Part shown: positions 50,423 through 63,083 of the stretch, piece by piece
How positions within the stretch are numbered: position 1 is the first letter of the stretch
Layout: each line of letters starts with the position of its first letter
From: Kofleriaceae bacterium
GTDB taxonomy: Bacteria; Myxococcota_A; Polyangia; Haliangiales; Haliangiaceae
Direction: 5' to 3'
NCBI GenBank assembly: GCA_020633495.1
Contig: JACKDR010000014.1
Span: 62,001 to 126,000 of the forward strand
Length of the DNA stretch: 64,000 bases
Program-made: the position numbers and the translations under genes
Notes under the pieces: model-generated
The model's input: the letters and a program-made list of their open reading frames with translations, nothing else
Databases searched by the model: none
Told to the model about the DNA's origin: nothing

Positions 50423-51052
50423 TCAGTCGATGATGCCGTCGAGCGGGCCGGCGCCCTCGCGGACCAGCGTGATCTGGTCGCCGTCGACCTCGATCACCGT
50501 CGACGGCTGGTCGGGGGTCTGCTCGGTGTCGATGACGACGTCGACGTGGCGCTCGAAGGCCTCGAGGATCTCGTCGGCGTCGCGGCACGGCTCGCTGGTC
50601 TCGGGCGAGATCGCGCTGGTCGTGAGCAGCGGCCGACCGAGCGCGGTGACCAGCGCCTGCGCCACCGGGTGGCCGGTGATGCGCAGGCCGACGGTGCGGC
50701 GCTTGTGATCCATCAGGCCGCGCGGCACCTCGCGGGTCGCCGGCACCACCAGCGTGTACGGCCCGGGAAAGATCCGCTGCGCCACCCGGAACGCGGTCTG
50801 CGACAGCTGGCCGTAGCGCGACGCCGTCGACAGGTCGGGGCAGATCAGCGCCAGCCGCTGGGTCGGGCGCATGCCCTTGGCCCGGTAGATCTTCTCGATC
50901 GCGCCCTTGGCCTCGATGGCGCAGCCGAGCGCGTAGATCGAGTCGGTGGGGTAGGCGGCGACGCCGCCGCCGTGCAGCACCTCGACCGCCTGGGCGATCT
51001 TGCGCGCCGACGGGGTCCCCCACGGCTCGATGTGGAGGCGCAGCGGCGGCAT
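50423..51052 (-). CDS. Sua5/YciO/YrdC-family protein
   Basis: The 209-residue protein has the YrdC fold: GGVAAYPTDSIYALGCAIEAK, EKIYRAKGMRPTQRLALICP, RIFPGPYTLVVPAT and VGLRITGHPVAQALVTALGRP. Family members make the threonylcarbamoyl-AMP intermediate of tRNA t6A (TsaC/Sua5) or, as YciO, have a less certain role. Length and lack of a C-terminal Sua5 domain fit TsaC or YciO. The start ATG 51052 has GAGGAG just upstream and overlaps the rlmE stop by one base. Confidence 0.85.
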   Translation of the reverse strand: MPPLRLHIEPWGTPSARKIAQAVEVLHGGGVAAYPTDSIYALGCAIEAKGAIEKIYRAKGMRPTQRLALICPDLSTASRYGQLSQTAFRVAQRIFPGPYTLVVPATREVPRGLMDHKRRTVGLRITGHPVAQALVTALGRPLLTTSAISPETSEPCRDADEILEAFERHVDVVIDTEQTPDQPSTVIEVDGDQITLVREGAGPLDGIID

Positions 51053-51696
51053 CACTCCTCCTCGGCCCGCGCCGCGGCGGGGCCGGGCCGGGCGGCGGCC
51101 TTGAAGTCGCGCGCCACCACGTACTGCTCGATCGAGAACTGCCGGCTCGACTCCGGCTTCACCGTGCGGACGTCGCCGAAGCGGCGGCGGCAGCGATCGA
51201 TCAGCGTCTTGAAGTCCGGGCCCTGGAACAGCTTGCCGACGAAGGCGCCGCCGGGCGCCAGCGTGTCGCACGCGATCTCGAGGGCGCGCTCGAACAGGCC
51301 CTCGGAGCGGGCCTGATCGACGTGGCGGATCCCGGTGGTGTCGGGCGCCATGTCCGACATCACGACGTCGAAGGCGTCGAGGTCGCCCAGCAGATCGTCG
51401 AGGGTGACGTCGTAGATGTCGCCGACCAGCAGCCGGGCCCGGGCGATGCCGGGGATCTCGACGCGGTCGATGCCGACCAGGTGGCCTTCGGGGCCGACCC
51501 GGGTCGCCGCGTACTGCAGCCACGACCCGGGCGCGCAGCCCAGGTCGAGGACCCGGCCGCCGCGGTGGAACAGCGGGCGGGCCCGATCCAGCTCCTCCAG
51601 CTTGAACGCGGCGCGGGCCCGGAAGCCCTCGCGCTGGGCGCGCTGGTGGAAGCGGTCCCGGCGGACGTTGCGATCGCCGAGCTTGCTGCGACCCAT
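51052..51696 (-). CDS. rlmE: RlmE/FtsJ, 23S rRNA uridine-2'-O-methyltransferase
   Basis: This 214-residue protein is expected to methylate U2552 of 23S rRNA. The K-D-K-E catalytic tetrad is visible as Lys32, Asp115, Lys155 and Glu190. The SAM-binding motif is LDLGCAPGSWLQYA and the GTP-independent fold is complete. The start ATG 51696 (RBS GAGG) is preferred to GTG 51711. The gene lies after rplC and before the Sua5-like gene, all minus strand, so a ribosome and tRNA modification cluster is formed. Confidence 0.95.
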   Translation of the reverse strand: MGRSKLGDRNVRRDRFHQRAQREGFRARAAFKLEELDRARPLFHRGGRVLDLGCAPGSWLQYAATRVGPEGHLVGIDRVEIPGIARARLLVGDIYDVTLDDLLGDLDAFDVVMSDMAPDTTGIRHVDQARSEGLFERALEIACDTLAPGGAFVGKLFQGPDFKTLIDRCRRRFGDVRTVKPESSRQFSIEQYVVARDFKAAARPGPAAARAEEE

Positions 51697-51759
51697 GGTC
51701 GACCTCGCCACGCCGTGGCGGGGGGCGCGGCCGGCACCGGGGCCGGCCGCCGAGCGGCG

Positions 51760-52497
51760 CTAGCCGCGGCCCGCGGCGGCCTTCTTGGACGCCTTGAGCG
51801 GGTTCTTGGAGCGGACTTCCTCGACGCCGCGGCCCTTGAGCTTGTAGCCGGCGCGGGTCGCCGCGGTGTGCAGCACCACGTACTCGTGGTTGGCGCCGGG
51901 GACGGCGCCGCGCACCATGATGCAGTTCTCCTCGGGGAGGATCCGGAACAGCTCGAGGTTCTGGACGGTGACCTTCTCGTTGCCCATCTGGCCGGCCATG
52001 CGCTTGCCCTTGTGGACGCGCTGCGGGGTCAGCCGGCACCCGATCGAGCCGCCGTGGCGGAAGTACTCGTGGGTACCGTGGGTGTTCTTCATGCCCTCCA
52101 TGTGGTGGCGCTTGATGACACCCTGGTAGCCCTTGCCCTTGCTCTGGCCGGAGACGTCGAGGGCGTTGCCGACCTGGAAGACGTCCGCCGGGCCGAGGGC
52201 CTGGCCGAGCTCGTACTTGGCGACGTCGTCGGCCGGCAGGCGGAACTCGCGGACCAGCCGCTGCGGCTTGGCGCCCGAGGCCTTGAAGGTACCGGCGACC
52301 GCGCGGTTGACCAGGCGCAGCGGCTTCTCGTCGAAGCCGAGCACGAGGGCGTCGTAGCCGTCCTTCTCGGTGGTGCGCTTACCGACCACGTAGCAGGGGC
52401 CGGCCTGGATCACCGTCACCGGCACGCGCTCGCCGTCGTCCGCGAACACTTGCGTCATTCCGAGCTTCTTGCCGAGCAGGCCGATACGCTGAGCCAT
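51760..52497 (-). CDS. rplC: 50S ribosomal protein L3
   Basis: L3 binds early in 50S assembly near the peptidyl transferase centre. The 245 residues carry IGLLGKKLGMTQVFADDGER, SKGKGYQGVIKRHH, HEYFRHGGSIGCRLTPQRV and RMAGQMGNEKVTVQNLELF. The Gln in MAGQMG is the residue methylated in E. coli L3. The gene is not in an S10-type cluster: the neighbour downstream is rlmE, the one upstream is a TatD hydrolase. It has its own strong promoter at 52523-52551. It may be a relocated single copy or a second copy; this cannot be told from the window. Confidence 0.95.
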   Translation of the reverse strand: MAQRIGLLGKKLGMTQVFADDGERVPVTVIQAGPCYVVGKRTTEKDGYDALVLGFDEKPLRLVNRAVAGTFKASGAKPQRLVREFRLPADDVAKYELGQALGPADVFQVGNALDVSGQSKGKGYQGVIKRHHMEGMKNTHGTHEYFRHGGSIGCRLTPQRVHKGKRMAGQMGNEKVTVQNLELFRILPEENCIMVRGAVPGANHEYVVLHTAATRAGYKLKGRGVEEVRSKNPLKASKKAAAGRG

Positions 52498-52522
52498 AGG
52501 TCACCTTCAGAGGGGGCCCCGG

Positions 52523-52551
52523 TGTATACAGAACCGCCGGGATGCAGTCAA
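52523..52551 (-). promoter_or_regulatory. Housekeeping promoter of rplC
   Basis: On the minus strand TTGACT (52551-52546), 17 bases, then TATACA (52528-52523). This is the clearest promoter in the window. Its -35 overlaps the tatD stop codon. The leader to ATG 52497 holds GAAGGTGA as ribosome site. Confidence 0.65.
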
Positions 52552-53408
52552 GGCGTCGGCGGCAGGCCGAACACCGCGCAGGTGTTGGAGACCGTGACCC
52601 GGGCCAGCTCGTCCAGCGAGACCCCGGCGCACTCGGCCACGACCCGGGCCGTGTGGACCACGTAGGACGGCTCGTTGCGCCGTCCTCTCATGGGGATGGG
52701 GGCCAGGTACGGGCAGTCGGTCTCGACCAGGATGCGGTCCAGGGGCACCTCCTTGACCGCGTCCCGGATGGGCTGGGCGCTCTTGTAGGTGACGATCCCC
52801 GAGAACGAGACGTGGAAGCCCAGGGCCACGTAGGCCGCGGCGTCCGCCGGCGTCCCGGTGAAGCAGTGGATGATGCCGCCGAGCTCGGCCGCGCCGGTTT
52901 CCTTCAGGATCTCGAGGGCCTCGGCGTGGGCGTCGCGGATGTGACAGACCACCGGCTTGCCGACCCGGCGGGCCAGGTCGACGAACCGGACGAAGGCGTC
53001 GGCCTGGGCCTGGCGCGGCGAGTGGTCGTAGTAGAAGTCCAGGCCGGTCTCGCCGATGGCGACCACCCGGGGGTGGACGGCGAGGCGCTCGTGGACGTCC
53101 CACCACGCCGGGGTCATCTTCTCGACGTCGTGGGGGTGGGTCGCGACCGTGGCCCAGATGTCGGGATCGCGCTCGGCCAGGGCGACCGCGCGCTCGGCGC
53201 TGGTCGGCTCGCCGACCGCGCCGATGACGATCATGCGGCGGACCCCGGCGGCCCGGGCCCGGGCCAGCACGGCGTCGCGGTCGGCGTCGAACTCGGGGCC
53301 GTCGACGTGGGCGTGGCTGTCGATCAGCTCGACCGGCAGCTCGACCGGCAGCTCGGCCGGCGGCTCGCCCGGCGGCGGCGCCGCGGCGGCGGTCTCGTCG
53401 GCGGTCAC
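52548..53408 (-). CDS. TatD-family metal-dependent hydrolase
   Basis: The 286-residue protein is a TIM-barrel hydrolase of the TatD family (DNase-like). Metal ligands appear as IDSHAHVDGPEF (His-x-His), IGETGLDFYYDH, VCHIRDAHAE, IIHCFTGTP and VETDCPYLAP. The N-terminus has an ELPV duplicate in a short linker. GTG 53408 overlaps the stop of the HEAT gene by four bases. Its stop overlaps the rplC -35 element, so it is the last gene of the operon starting at the PilZ or membrane-protein gene. Confidence 0.9.
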   Translation of the reverse strand: MTADETAAAAPPPGEPPAELPVELPVELIDSHAHVDGPEFDADRDAVLARARAAGVRRMIVIGAVGEPTSAERAVALAERDPDIWATVATHPHDVEKMTPAWWDVHERLAVHPRVVAIGETGLDFYYDHSPRQAQADAFVRFVDLARRVGKPVVCHIRDAHAEALEILKETGAAELGGIIHCFTGTPADAAAYVALGFHVSFSGIVTYKSAQPIRDAVKEVPLDRILVETDCPYLAPIPMRGRRNEPSYVVHTARVVAECAGVSLDELARVTVSNTCAVFGLPPTP

Positions 53409-54415
53409 GGCGTCTCCCGGGCGTGGATCTGGCGCAGGGCGTCGGCGATCTCGTCGCCCAGCCCCTTGCCCTTGCGGCTGCTGCGCAGGCGCTCGAGCGG
53501 CGTCGTCGCCCAGTCGCCGCCGGCGGTGGCCAGCTCCTGGACCGCCAGGCCGCGCAGCGGCAGCTTGCGCAGCGCCAGCCCGGCGAGCAGGACCCGGCGC
53601 GCGGCGGCGACGTCGGCCTCGGCGACGCCGGCGTCCCGGGCCAGGCGCAGGATCGCGCCGGCGGCCCGCAGCACCGCGTTGGGCTCGGCCTTGCGGCGCC
53701 CCAGCAGCGCGGTGAGGGCGCGGGCGTCGTCGGCGGTGCCCAGCCACTCGAGCGCGCACACCGCGTCCCAGGCGCGCGCCGGCTCGTCGAGGCCGGCGAT
53801 CAGCCGGTCGCGGCCGCGGCCGTCGCGCAGCTCGGCGAGCGCGTAGGCGGCGTCGAAGCGGACCGCCGGCTCGGCGTGGTCGAGCAGCGCCGCCAGCGGG
53901 CCGACCGCGCGGCCGTCGCCGATGGCGCCGAGGCTGAGCGCGCACGCCGACGCCACCTGGGGGTCGCCGTCGTCGAGGGCCGCCAGCAGCGGCTCGAACG
54001 CGGCGGCGCCGTCGATCTCGGCGGCCGAGGTCGCGGCCTGGAAGCGGACGTCGGGCGGGCCCTCGCGCAGCGCGGTGATCAGCGGCCCCAGCGCCTCGGG
54101 CAGGCGCAGCGTGCCCAGCGCGATCGCCGCGTTCTGGCGGACCCCGGCGTCGCCGTCGGTGAGGCGGCGGGCCAGGGCGTCGACGACGCTGGCGTCGCCG
54201 ACCTCGCCCAGGGACGACGCCGCCTCGGCGCGGACCTCGCCGCGATCGTCGTCGAGGGCCCGGACCAGGGCGGCGCGCGCCGAGGTGCGGTCGCCGGGAT
54301 CGACGACGTCACCGAGGGCGTGCGCCGCGGCGACGCGGGCCTTGGGGTTGCCGCTGTGGAGGTCGCGCAGGGCGGCCTCGAGGGTGATCGACGACGCGGG
54401 GAACAGGTACGACAC
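53405..54415 (-). CDS. HEAT-repeat protein
   Basis: The 336-residue protein is almost entirely HEAT/PBS-lyase-type repeats: AALRDLHSGNPKARVAAAHAL, ALDDDRGEVRAEAASSLGEV, RLTDGDAGVRQNAAIALGTL and further units at about 30-residue spacing up to residue 300. No signal peptide or membrane helix is visible, so it is probably a cytosolic binding scaffold. The stop overlaps the TatD start. GTG 54415 follows the 54428 gene closely. Confidence 0.85.
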   Translation of the reverse strand: MSYLFPASSITLEAALRDLHSGNPKARVAAAHALGDVVDPGDRTSARAALVRALDDDRGEVRAEAASSLGEVGDASVVDALARRLTDGDAGVRQNAAIALGTLRLPEALGPLITALREGPPDVRFQAATSAAEIDGAAAFEPLLAALDDGDPQVASACALSLGAIGDGRAVGPLAALLDHAEPAVRFDAAYALAELRDGRGRDRLIAGLDEPARAWDAVCALEWLGTADDARALTALLGRRKAEPNAVLRAAGAILRLARDAGVAEADVAAARRVLLAGLALRKLPLRGLAVQELATAGGDWATTPLERLRSSRKGKGLGDEIADALRQIHARETP

Positions 54416-54427
54416 GCGGCCCGGGTT

Positions 54428-54889
54428 CTAGCACGCGCCCTCGAGGGTCTCGACCTCGACCAGGCGATCGGCGGGGACGTGGGCGACGATCGCGGCGTAC
54501 AGCCCGGCGCGGTCCTCGACGTCGTAGGGGGCGGGGGCGCCGTCGCCGGGCACCAGCAGGCTGTGGGCGGGGGTGCCGCCGTCGACGAAGCAGCTGTGGG
54601 TCGACGGCGACGCCACGACCCGGATGACGTCGCCCCACGCCAGGCGGAAGCGGCGGGCCTTGCCGGCGGTGACCTCGAGCGCGGCGTCGTCGACGCGGAC
54701 CGCCAGGCGCCACGCCGGCGACCCCAGGTACAGCGCGCCCAGGGCGATGCCGATGGCGGCGCCGGCGAGCCAGATGCCCTGGGCGGTGGCGGCGCCGATC
54801 GCGCCGAGCAAGAGGCCGGCGCCGATGGCGATCCACGCGACGCCGCGGTAGCGGGGGCGGAAGCGGTGGACGCGGGGCGCGGGGCTCAC
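54428..54889 (-). CDS. Two-span membrane protein of unknown function
   Basis: The 153-residue product begins with a basic segment, then two hydrophobic helices (about 17-35 and 38-56, GIWLAGAAIGIALGALYLG), then a soluble domain with a PH-like strand pattern (LAVRVDDAALEVTAGKARRF, WGDVIRVVASPST). I do not recognise the family. It lies between PilZ and HEAT genes on the same strand and is likely co-expressed with them. Confidence 0.6.
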   Translation of the reverse strand: MSPAPRVHRFRPRYRGVAWIAIGAGLLLGAIGAATAQGIWLAGAAIGIALGALYLGSPAWRLAVRVDDAALEVTAGKARRFRLAWGDVIRVVASPSTHSCFVDGGTPAHSLLVPGDGAPAPYDVEDRAGLYAAIVAHVPADRLVEVETLEGAC

Positions 54890-54898
54890 CCGCGAAGG

Positions 54899-55312
54899 CT
54901 ACCCGACCTTGCGGGCGATCGCGATGCGGACCTCGAGCGGGATGGCCTCGAACATGACGCCGATGCCGCGCGGCAGGTTGATCGCGCCCTGGCCGTCGGC
55001 GCGCTGGATCGAGCAGTCGGCCTCGCGCTTCCACAGCACCCAGGCCAGGGCGTCGACCTTGTGGCCGTCGAAGTCGAACTGCATCGCCAGCCGCGACATC
55101 AGCGGCACCGGCTCGGTGGCGACGAACGCGCCGTTGGTCGACAGGTCGCGGACCACGCCGGGGAACCGGCGCCCGATCGCCGAGCGATCGGCCTCGACCC
55201 GCCGGTACACCTTCTCGACCTCGGGCGGCAGCGACATCTCGGGCTGGCCGACGACCTCGACGATGACCGGGGTGCTCAGCAGGATGCGACGGGCGCGGCG
55301 GTGCTCGCTCAT
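54899..55312 (-). CDS. PilZ-domain protein
   Basis: The 137-residue product fits a PilZ domain, the cyclic-di-GMP-binding beta barrel. It has the N-terminal RRARR-type arginine motif (HRRARRILLSTPV), then DLSTNGAFVATEPVP, the D/N-x-S-x-x-G motif. The middle has LAMQFDFDGHKVDALAWVLWK. With both motifs present it should bind c-di-GMP. ATG 55312 is chosen since the RxxxR motif follows at once. It lies 13 bases after the metG stop, in the same direction. Confidence 0.85.
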   Translation of the reverse strand: MSEHRRARRILLSTPVIVEVVGQPEMSLPPEVEKVYRRVEADRSAIGRRFPGVVRDLSTNGAFVATEPVPLMSRLAMQFDFDGHKVDALAWVLWKREADCSIQRADGQGAINLPRGIGVMFEAIPLEVRIAIARKVG

Positions 55313-55325
55313 GGAGGTGCCCAGG

Positions 55326-57454
55326 TTACCGCACCCGGGTTCCCGGCGGGACCTCGGCGTCCACCGCCGCGAGGCCGAGGATGTCGTCGTCACCCGCCGC
55401 CAGGATCATGCCCTGGGACACGATGCCGCGCAGCTTGCGCGGCGCCAGGTTGGCGACGACGAGGACGCGGCGCCCGACCAGCTCCTCGGGCGCGTAGCGG
55501 GTCGCGATGCCGGCGACGATCGAGCGGTCGGCGGCCTCGCCGAGATCGACCATCAGGTGCAGGAGCTTGTCGGCCTTGGGCACCCGGACCGCGGTCTTGA
55601 CCAGGCCGACGCGCAGCTCGCAGCGCGCGAAGTCCTCGTAGGCGATCGGCGGGGCGCCGTCGCCGGGCGCGGCGTCGACCGGCACCGGCTTGGGCCGGGC
55701 GGCCTTGGTCGACGCCGCGGCGGCGGGCTGGTCTGCCGCCGCCGACGCCGCCTTCGCGGCCTGGTCGGCGGTCGCGGCGGTCGTGGCGCCCGGGGCGCCG
55801 GCGGCGCCGAGCCAGCGGCCGAGCAGGGCCTCGCGGCGGTCGTCGTCGATCCGCGGGAACAGCGGCGTCGGGGTCGCGGTGGTGAGCGCCGGCAGATCGG
55901 CGCCGAAGCGGCCCGGCTCGGGCCAGCCGCTGGCGGTGGCGTCGGCGGCGACGCCGAGCCAGCCGGCCATCGCCCGCGACGTCGCCGGCAAGACCGGCGC
56001 GATCATCCGCTGCAGCCACCACAGCGCGGCGCACAGATCGTGGAGCACCTGGCCGAGCTCGGCGGTGCGGTCCTGCTTGGCCAGCGCCCACGGCTGCGTG
56101 GTGTCGATGAACCGGTTGGCCTCGGCGACCAGCCGCCAGGTCGCCTCGAGCGCGCGCGACGGCGCCGCGGCCTCCCAGGCGTCGCGAGCGTCGCGGGCCG
56201 CGGCGTCGGCGACCCGGGCCAGGTCGGCGTGGGCGCCGGTGGCAGCGAGGGCGCCGTCGCGGGTCGGCGCGGTCTTGCCGGCGAAGCGCGCCACCATGGT
56301 CAGCGACCGGTTGCAGAGGTTGCCCAGATCGTTCGCGAGATCGGCGTTGTAGCGCTCGATCAGGTTCTCGAAGATGAGGTCTCCGTCGTTGCCCAGGTGG
56401 GTCTCGCGGAGCAGGAAGTACTTCACCGCGTCGGTGCCGGTGGCGGGCTCCGCCGAGCCCTCGCCGAGCGAGTCGGCGAGCACCCGCGGATCGACGCGGG
56501 TCGCCGGGATCGACTTGGAGATCTTGCGGCCGCCGATGGTCCACCAGCCGTGGCAGAGGATCCGCTGCGGCAGCGGCAGCCCGGCGGCCATCAGGAAGCA
56601 CGGCCAGTACACCGCGTGGAAGCGCAGGATGTCCTTGCCGATGAGGTGGATCGCGCTGCGCCAGTACGCGGCGAAGTCGGGCGGCTCGGCGCCGTCCGCG
56701 GCCTCGAAGCCGCCGAGCGCCGAGACGTAGTTGGTCAGCGCGTCCATCCACACGTAGATGACGTGGCGGTGGCCTTCCGGATCGGGCTCCGGTACCTCGA
56801 TGCCCCAGTCGAAGCTGGTCCGCGACACCGACAGGTCGCGCAGCCCTGACTTGATGAACGACACGACCTCGTTGCGGTAGCGCTCGGGCTGGATGAAGTC
56901 GGGGTGGGCGTCGAGGTGGGCGAGCAGGGCGTCGGCGTACGCCGACAGCCGGAAGAACCACGACCGCTCCTTGGCCACCCACGACACCGGCGTGCCGTGG
57001 GTCGGGCAGTGCCACGCGTCCGACGCCTCGTCCTTGGTCAGCTGGCTCTCGGTGTAGAACGCCTCGCAGCCGACGCAGTACCAGCCCTCGTAGGTGGCCA
57101 GGTAGAGATCGTCGGGGTTGCGGCCGCGGATGCGCCGCCACAGCGCCGTGACCACCTGCTTGTGGCGCGGCTCGGTGGTGCGGATGAACTGGTGGGCGCC
57201 GATGCCCAGCGCCGTCCACAGCTCCTCGAAGCGCGGCGCGACCTGGTCGCACATCTGCTGCGGGGTCAGGCCGCGCTTGGCGGCGGCCTCCTGGACCTTC
57301 TGGCCGTGCTCGTCGGTGCCGGTCAGCATCAGCACCTGCTCGCCGGTCATGCGGTGGTAGCGCGCGAGGGCGTCGGCGGCGATCGTGGTGTAGGCGTGGC
57401 CGAGGTGGGGGACGTCGTTGACGTAGTAGATCGGCGTCGTGATGTAGAAGTGCT

Positions 57455-57458
<4 letters not shown>
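55326..57458 (-). CDS. metG: Methionyl-tRNA synthetase with C-terminal tRNA-binding domain
   Basis: This class I synthetase charges tRNA(Met). The HIGH-type motif reads HLGHAYTT and the KMSKS loop reads GRKISKSI. The zinc-knuckle region has CVGCEAFY and CPTHGT. At the end a C-terminal OB-fold tRNA-binding domain (about 600-710: CELRVGLVKTAVRVPKADKL) follows a Pro/Ala/Lys-rich linker. The 710 residues fit. The ATG at 57458 overlaps the ricT stop (ATGA), so the two are translationally coupled. Confidence 0.96.
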
Positions 57459-60315
<2,857 letters not shown>

Positions 60316-60321
60316 CGCGCG

Positions 60322-60327
60322 TCTATA
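60322..60327 (-). promoter_or_regulatory. Candidate -10 element for holB
   Basis: On the minus strand TATAGA is followed by six bases and GTG 60315. The nearest -35 is not convincing. Confidence 0.35.
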
Positions 60328-60414
60328 TCATCCAATTCGCAGCGGTGGCAGCCGGCCCCGGCGCGCCTGTCGCACCGCGTCGCCGCGGATCTGGCATACC
60401 GAGGGCCGCGAGGG

Positions 60415-60420
60415 TAGGCT
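60415..60420 (+). promoter_or_regulatory. Candidate -10 element for the aminotransferase
   Basis: TAGGCT ends ten bases before ATG 60431. It is the same hexamer as upstream of cca. Confidence 0.35.
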
Positions 60421-60430
60421 GCCGCGGACC

Positions 60431-61754
<1,324 letters not shown>

Positions 61755-61774
<20 letters not shown>

Positions 61775-63083
61775 GCCGGTCCCCGGCGCGCCGCCGCCGA
61801 GCCGCTTCAAGCGGATCGCGCGCAAGATCTGGTGGCTGCACTCGACGTTCGCGCTGACCTTCGGCGTCGGCGTCATGCTGTTCGCGCGCCACGGCCTGGC
61901 CTACGCCGACAAGCTGCTGATGGTGCTGTTCCTGTCGTGGCTGCTGATGTTCGTGGCGCTGCGCTTCATCGTCGGGCCGACCAACCGGCCCGAGCGCGAG
62001 GGCCTCGGCCGCAAGGGCGTCCGGCTGGTCACCAACTACATCATCAAGCAGCTGTACCAGCAGATGTTCTTCTTCCTGGTGCCGCTGTACGCGTCGAGCG
62101 CGACCTGGTCGCTGTCGTCGTTCAACTGGTGGCTGGCGCCGATCCTGCTGGCGTGCGCCGTGGTCTCGACGATGGACCTGGTGTTCGACAACTTCATCAT
62201 GGAGCGCCGCGGCCTGGCCTCGGTGATGTACGGGCTGGCGATGTTCGGCCTGCTCAACGTCATCCTGCCGCTGGTGTTCGGCGTCACCCACTACCAGGGC
62301 CTGCTGGTCGCGGCGGTGGCGACGCCGCCGGCGGTAGCGCTGCTGTCGTTCTCGGCCCGCTCGGTGCTGTCGCCGCAGGGGCTGATCCTCACGCTGCTGG
62401 CCAGCGCCGGCCTGTTCACCGCGGTGTGGGTCGGCCGCAAGGCGGTGCCGCCGGCGCCGCTGGCGATGCCGGAGAGCGCGGTCGGCCACGGCACGACCTC
62501 GAGCTACGAGTGCCTGCCGGCGTCGAAGCACGTCATCCGCGCCGATCAGCTCGACGGTCTGCGCTGCGGGTCGTGGCTGATCGAGCCGGGCGGGGTCAAG
62601 GAGGACGTCGTCCACGTCTGGACCCACCGCGGCGACGTCGTGGTGCGGCTGAAGCCGGAGAAGCTGACCTGCGAGGGCGACGGCGTGGTCTACCGGAGCA
62701 CGTTCCCGGTCGACCAGATGCCGGTGGACCCGTCGGGCGGCTGGGCGTGCGTGACCGAGACCGCCGGCGGGCAGCTGGTGGGGATCCGCAAGTTCGAGGT
62801 GGTCGCGCCCGAGGGCGGAGCCGGAGCGGGCACGGGCGCGGGCACGGGGATCGGAACCGGATCGGGCACGGGCACGGGCACGGGCACGGGCACGGGGATC
62901 GGAACCGGATCGGGCACGGGCACGGGCACGGGCACCGGCACCGGCACCGGCACCGGCACCGGCACCGGCACCGGCACCGGCACCGGCACCGGATCGGGCA
63001 CGGGCACGGGTGGTGCGGCGAGCGGCACCGGTGCGGCGAGCGTCGGCGACGCCGGGACCGGCGGCGCCGACGCGGCGCCCTGA
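61755..63083 (+). CDS. DUF5924/DUF2914 membrane protein with Gly-Thr repeat tail
   Basis: The N-terminal half (about residues 25-240) has six hydrophobic segments, starting FALTFGVGVMLFARHGLAYA, as in DUF5924. The soluble C-terminal domain (about 245-355: ADQLDGLRCGSWLIEPGGVK, VDPSGGWACVTETAGGQLVG) fits DUF2914. The last 85 residues are Gly-Thr repeats from a hexanucleotide array. The function of both domains is unknown to me. The start codon lies within the end of the aminotransferase gene. Confidence 0.75.
62828..63010 (+). repeat. Hexanucleotide repeat GGCACG/GGCACC
   Basis: About 25-30 copies of a six-base GGCACG or GGCACC unit run in the coding frame, with two larger copies of a block containing GGGATCGGAACCGGATCGG. 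It encodes Gly-Thr and Gly-Ser pairs. Such arrays can change length by slippage without breaking the frame. Confidence 0.9.

Noticed and set aside
54425..54430. TAGAAC nine bases before GTG 54415 as a promoter
   Set aside because: Its TAG is the stop codon of the gene upstream in the same operon, so the match is likely to be chance.
55323..55328. TAACCT ten bases before ATG 55312 as a promoter for the PilZ gene
   Set aside because: The TAA is the stop codon of metG on the same strand, so it gives no independent support.
62828..63010. Candidate CRISPR or regulatory repeat array
   Set aside because: Six-base units without spacers, in the coding frame of the membrane protein.
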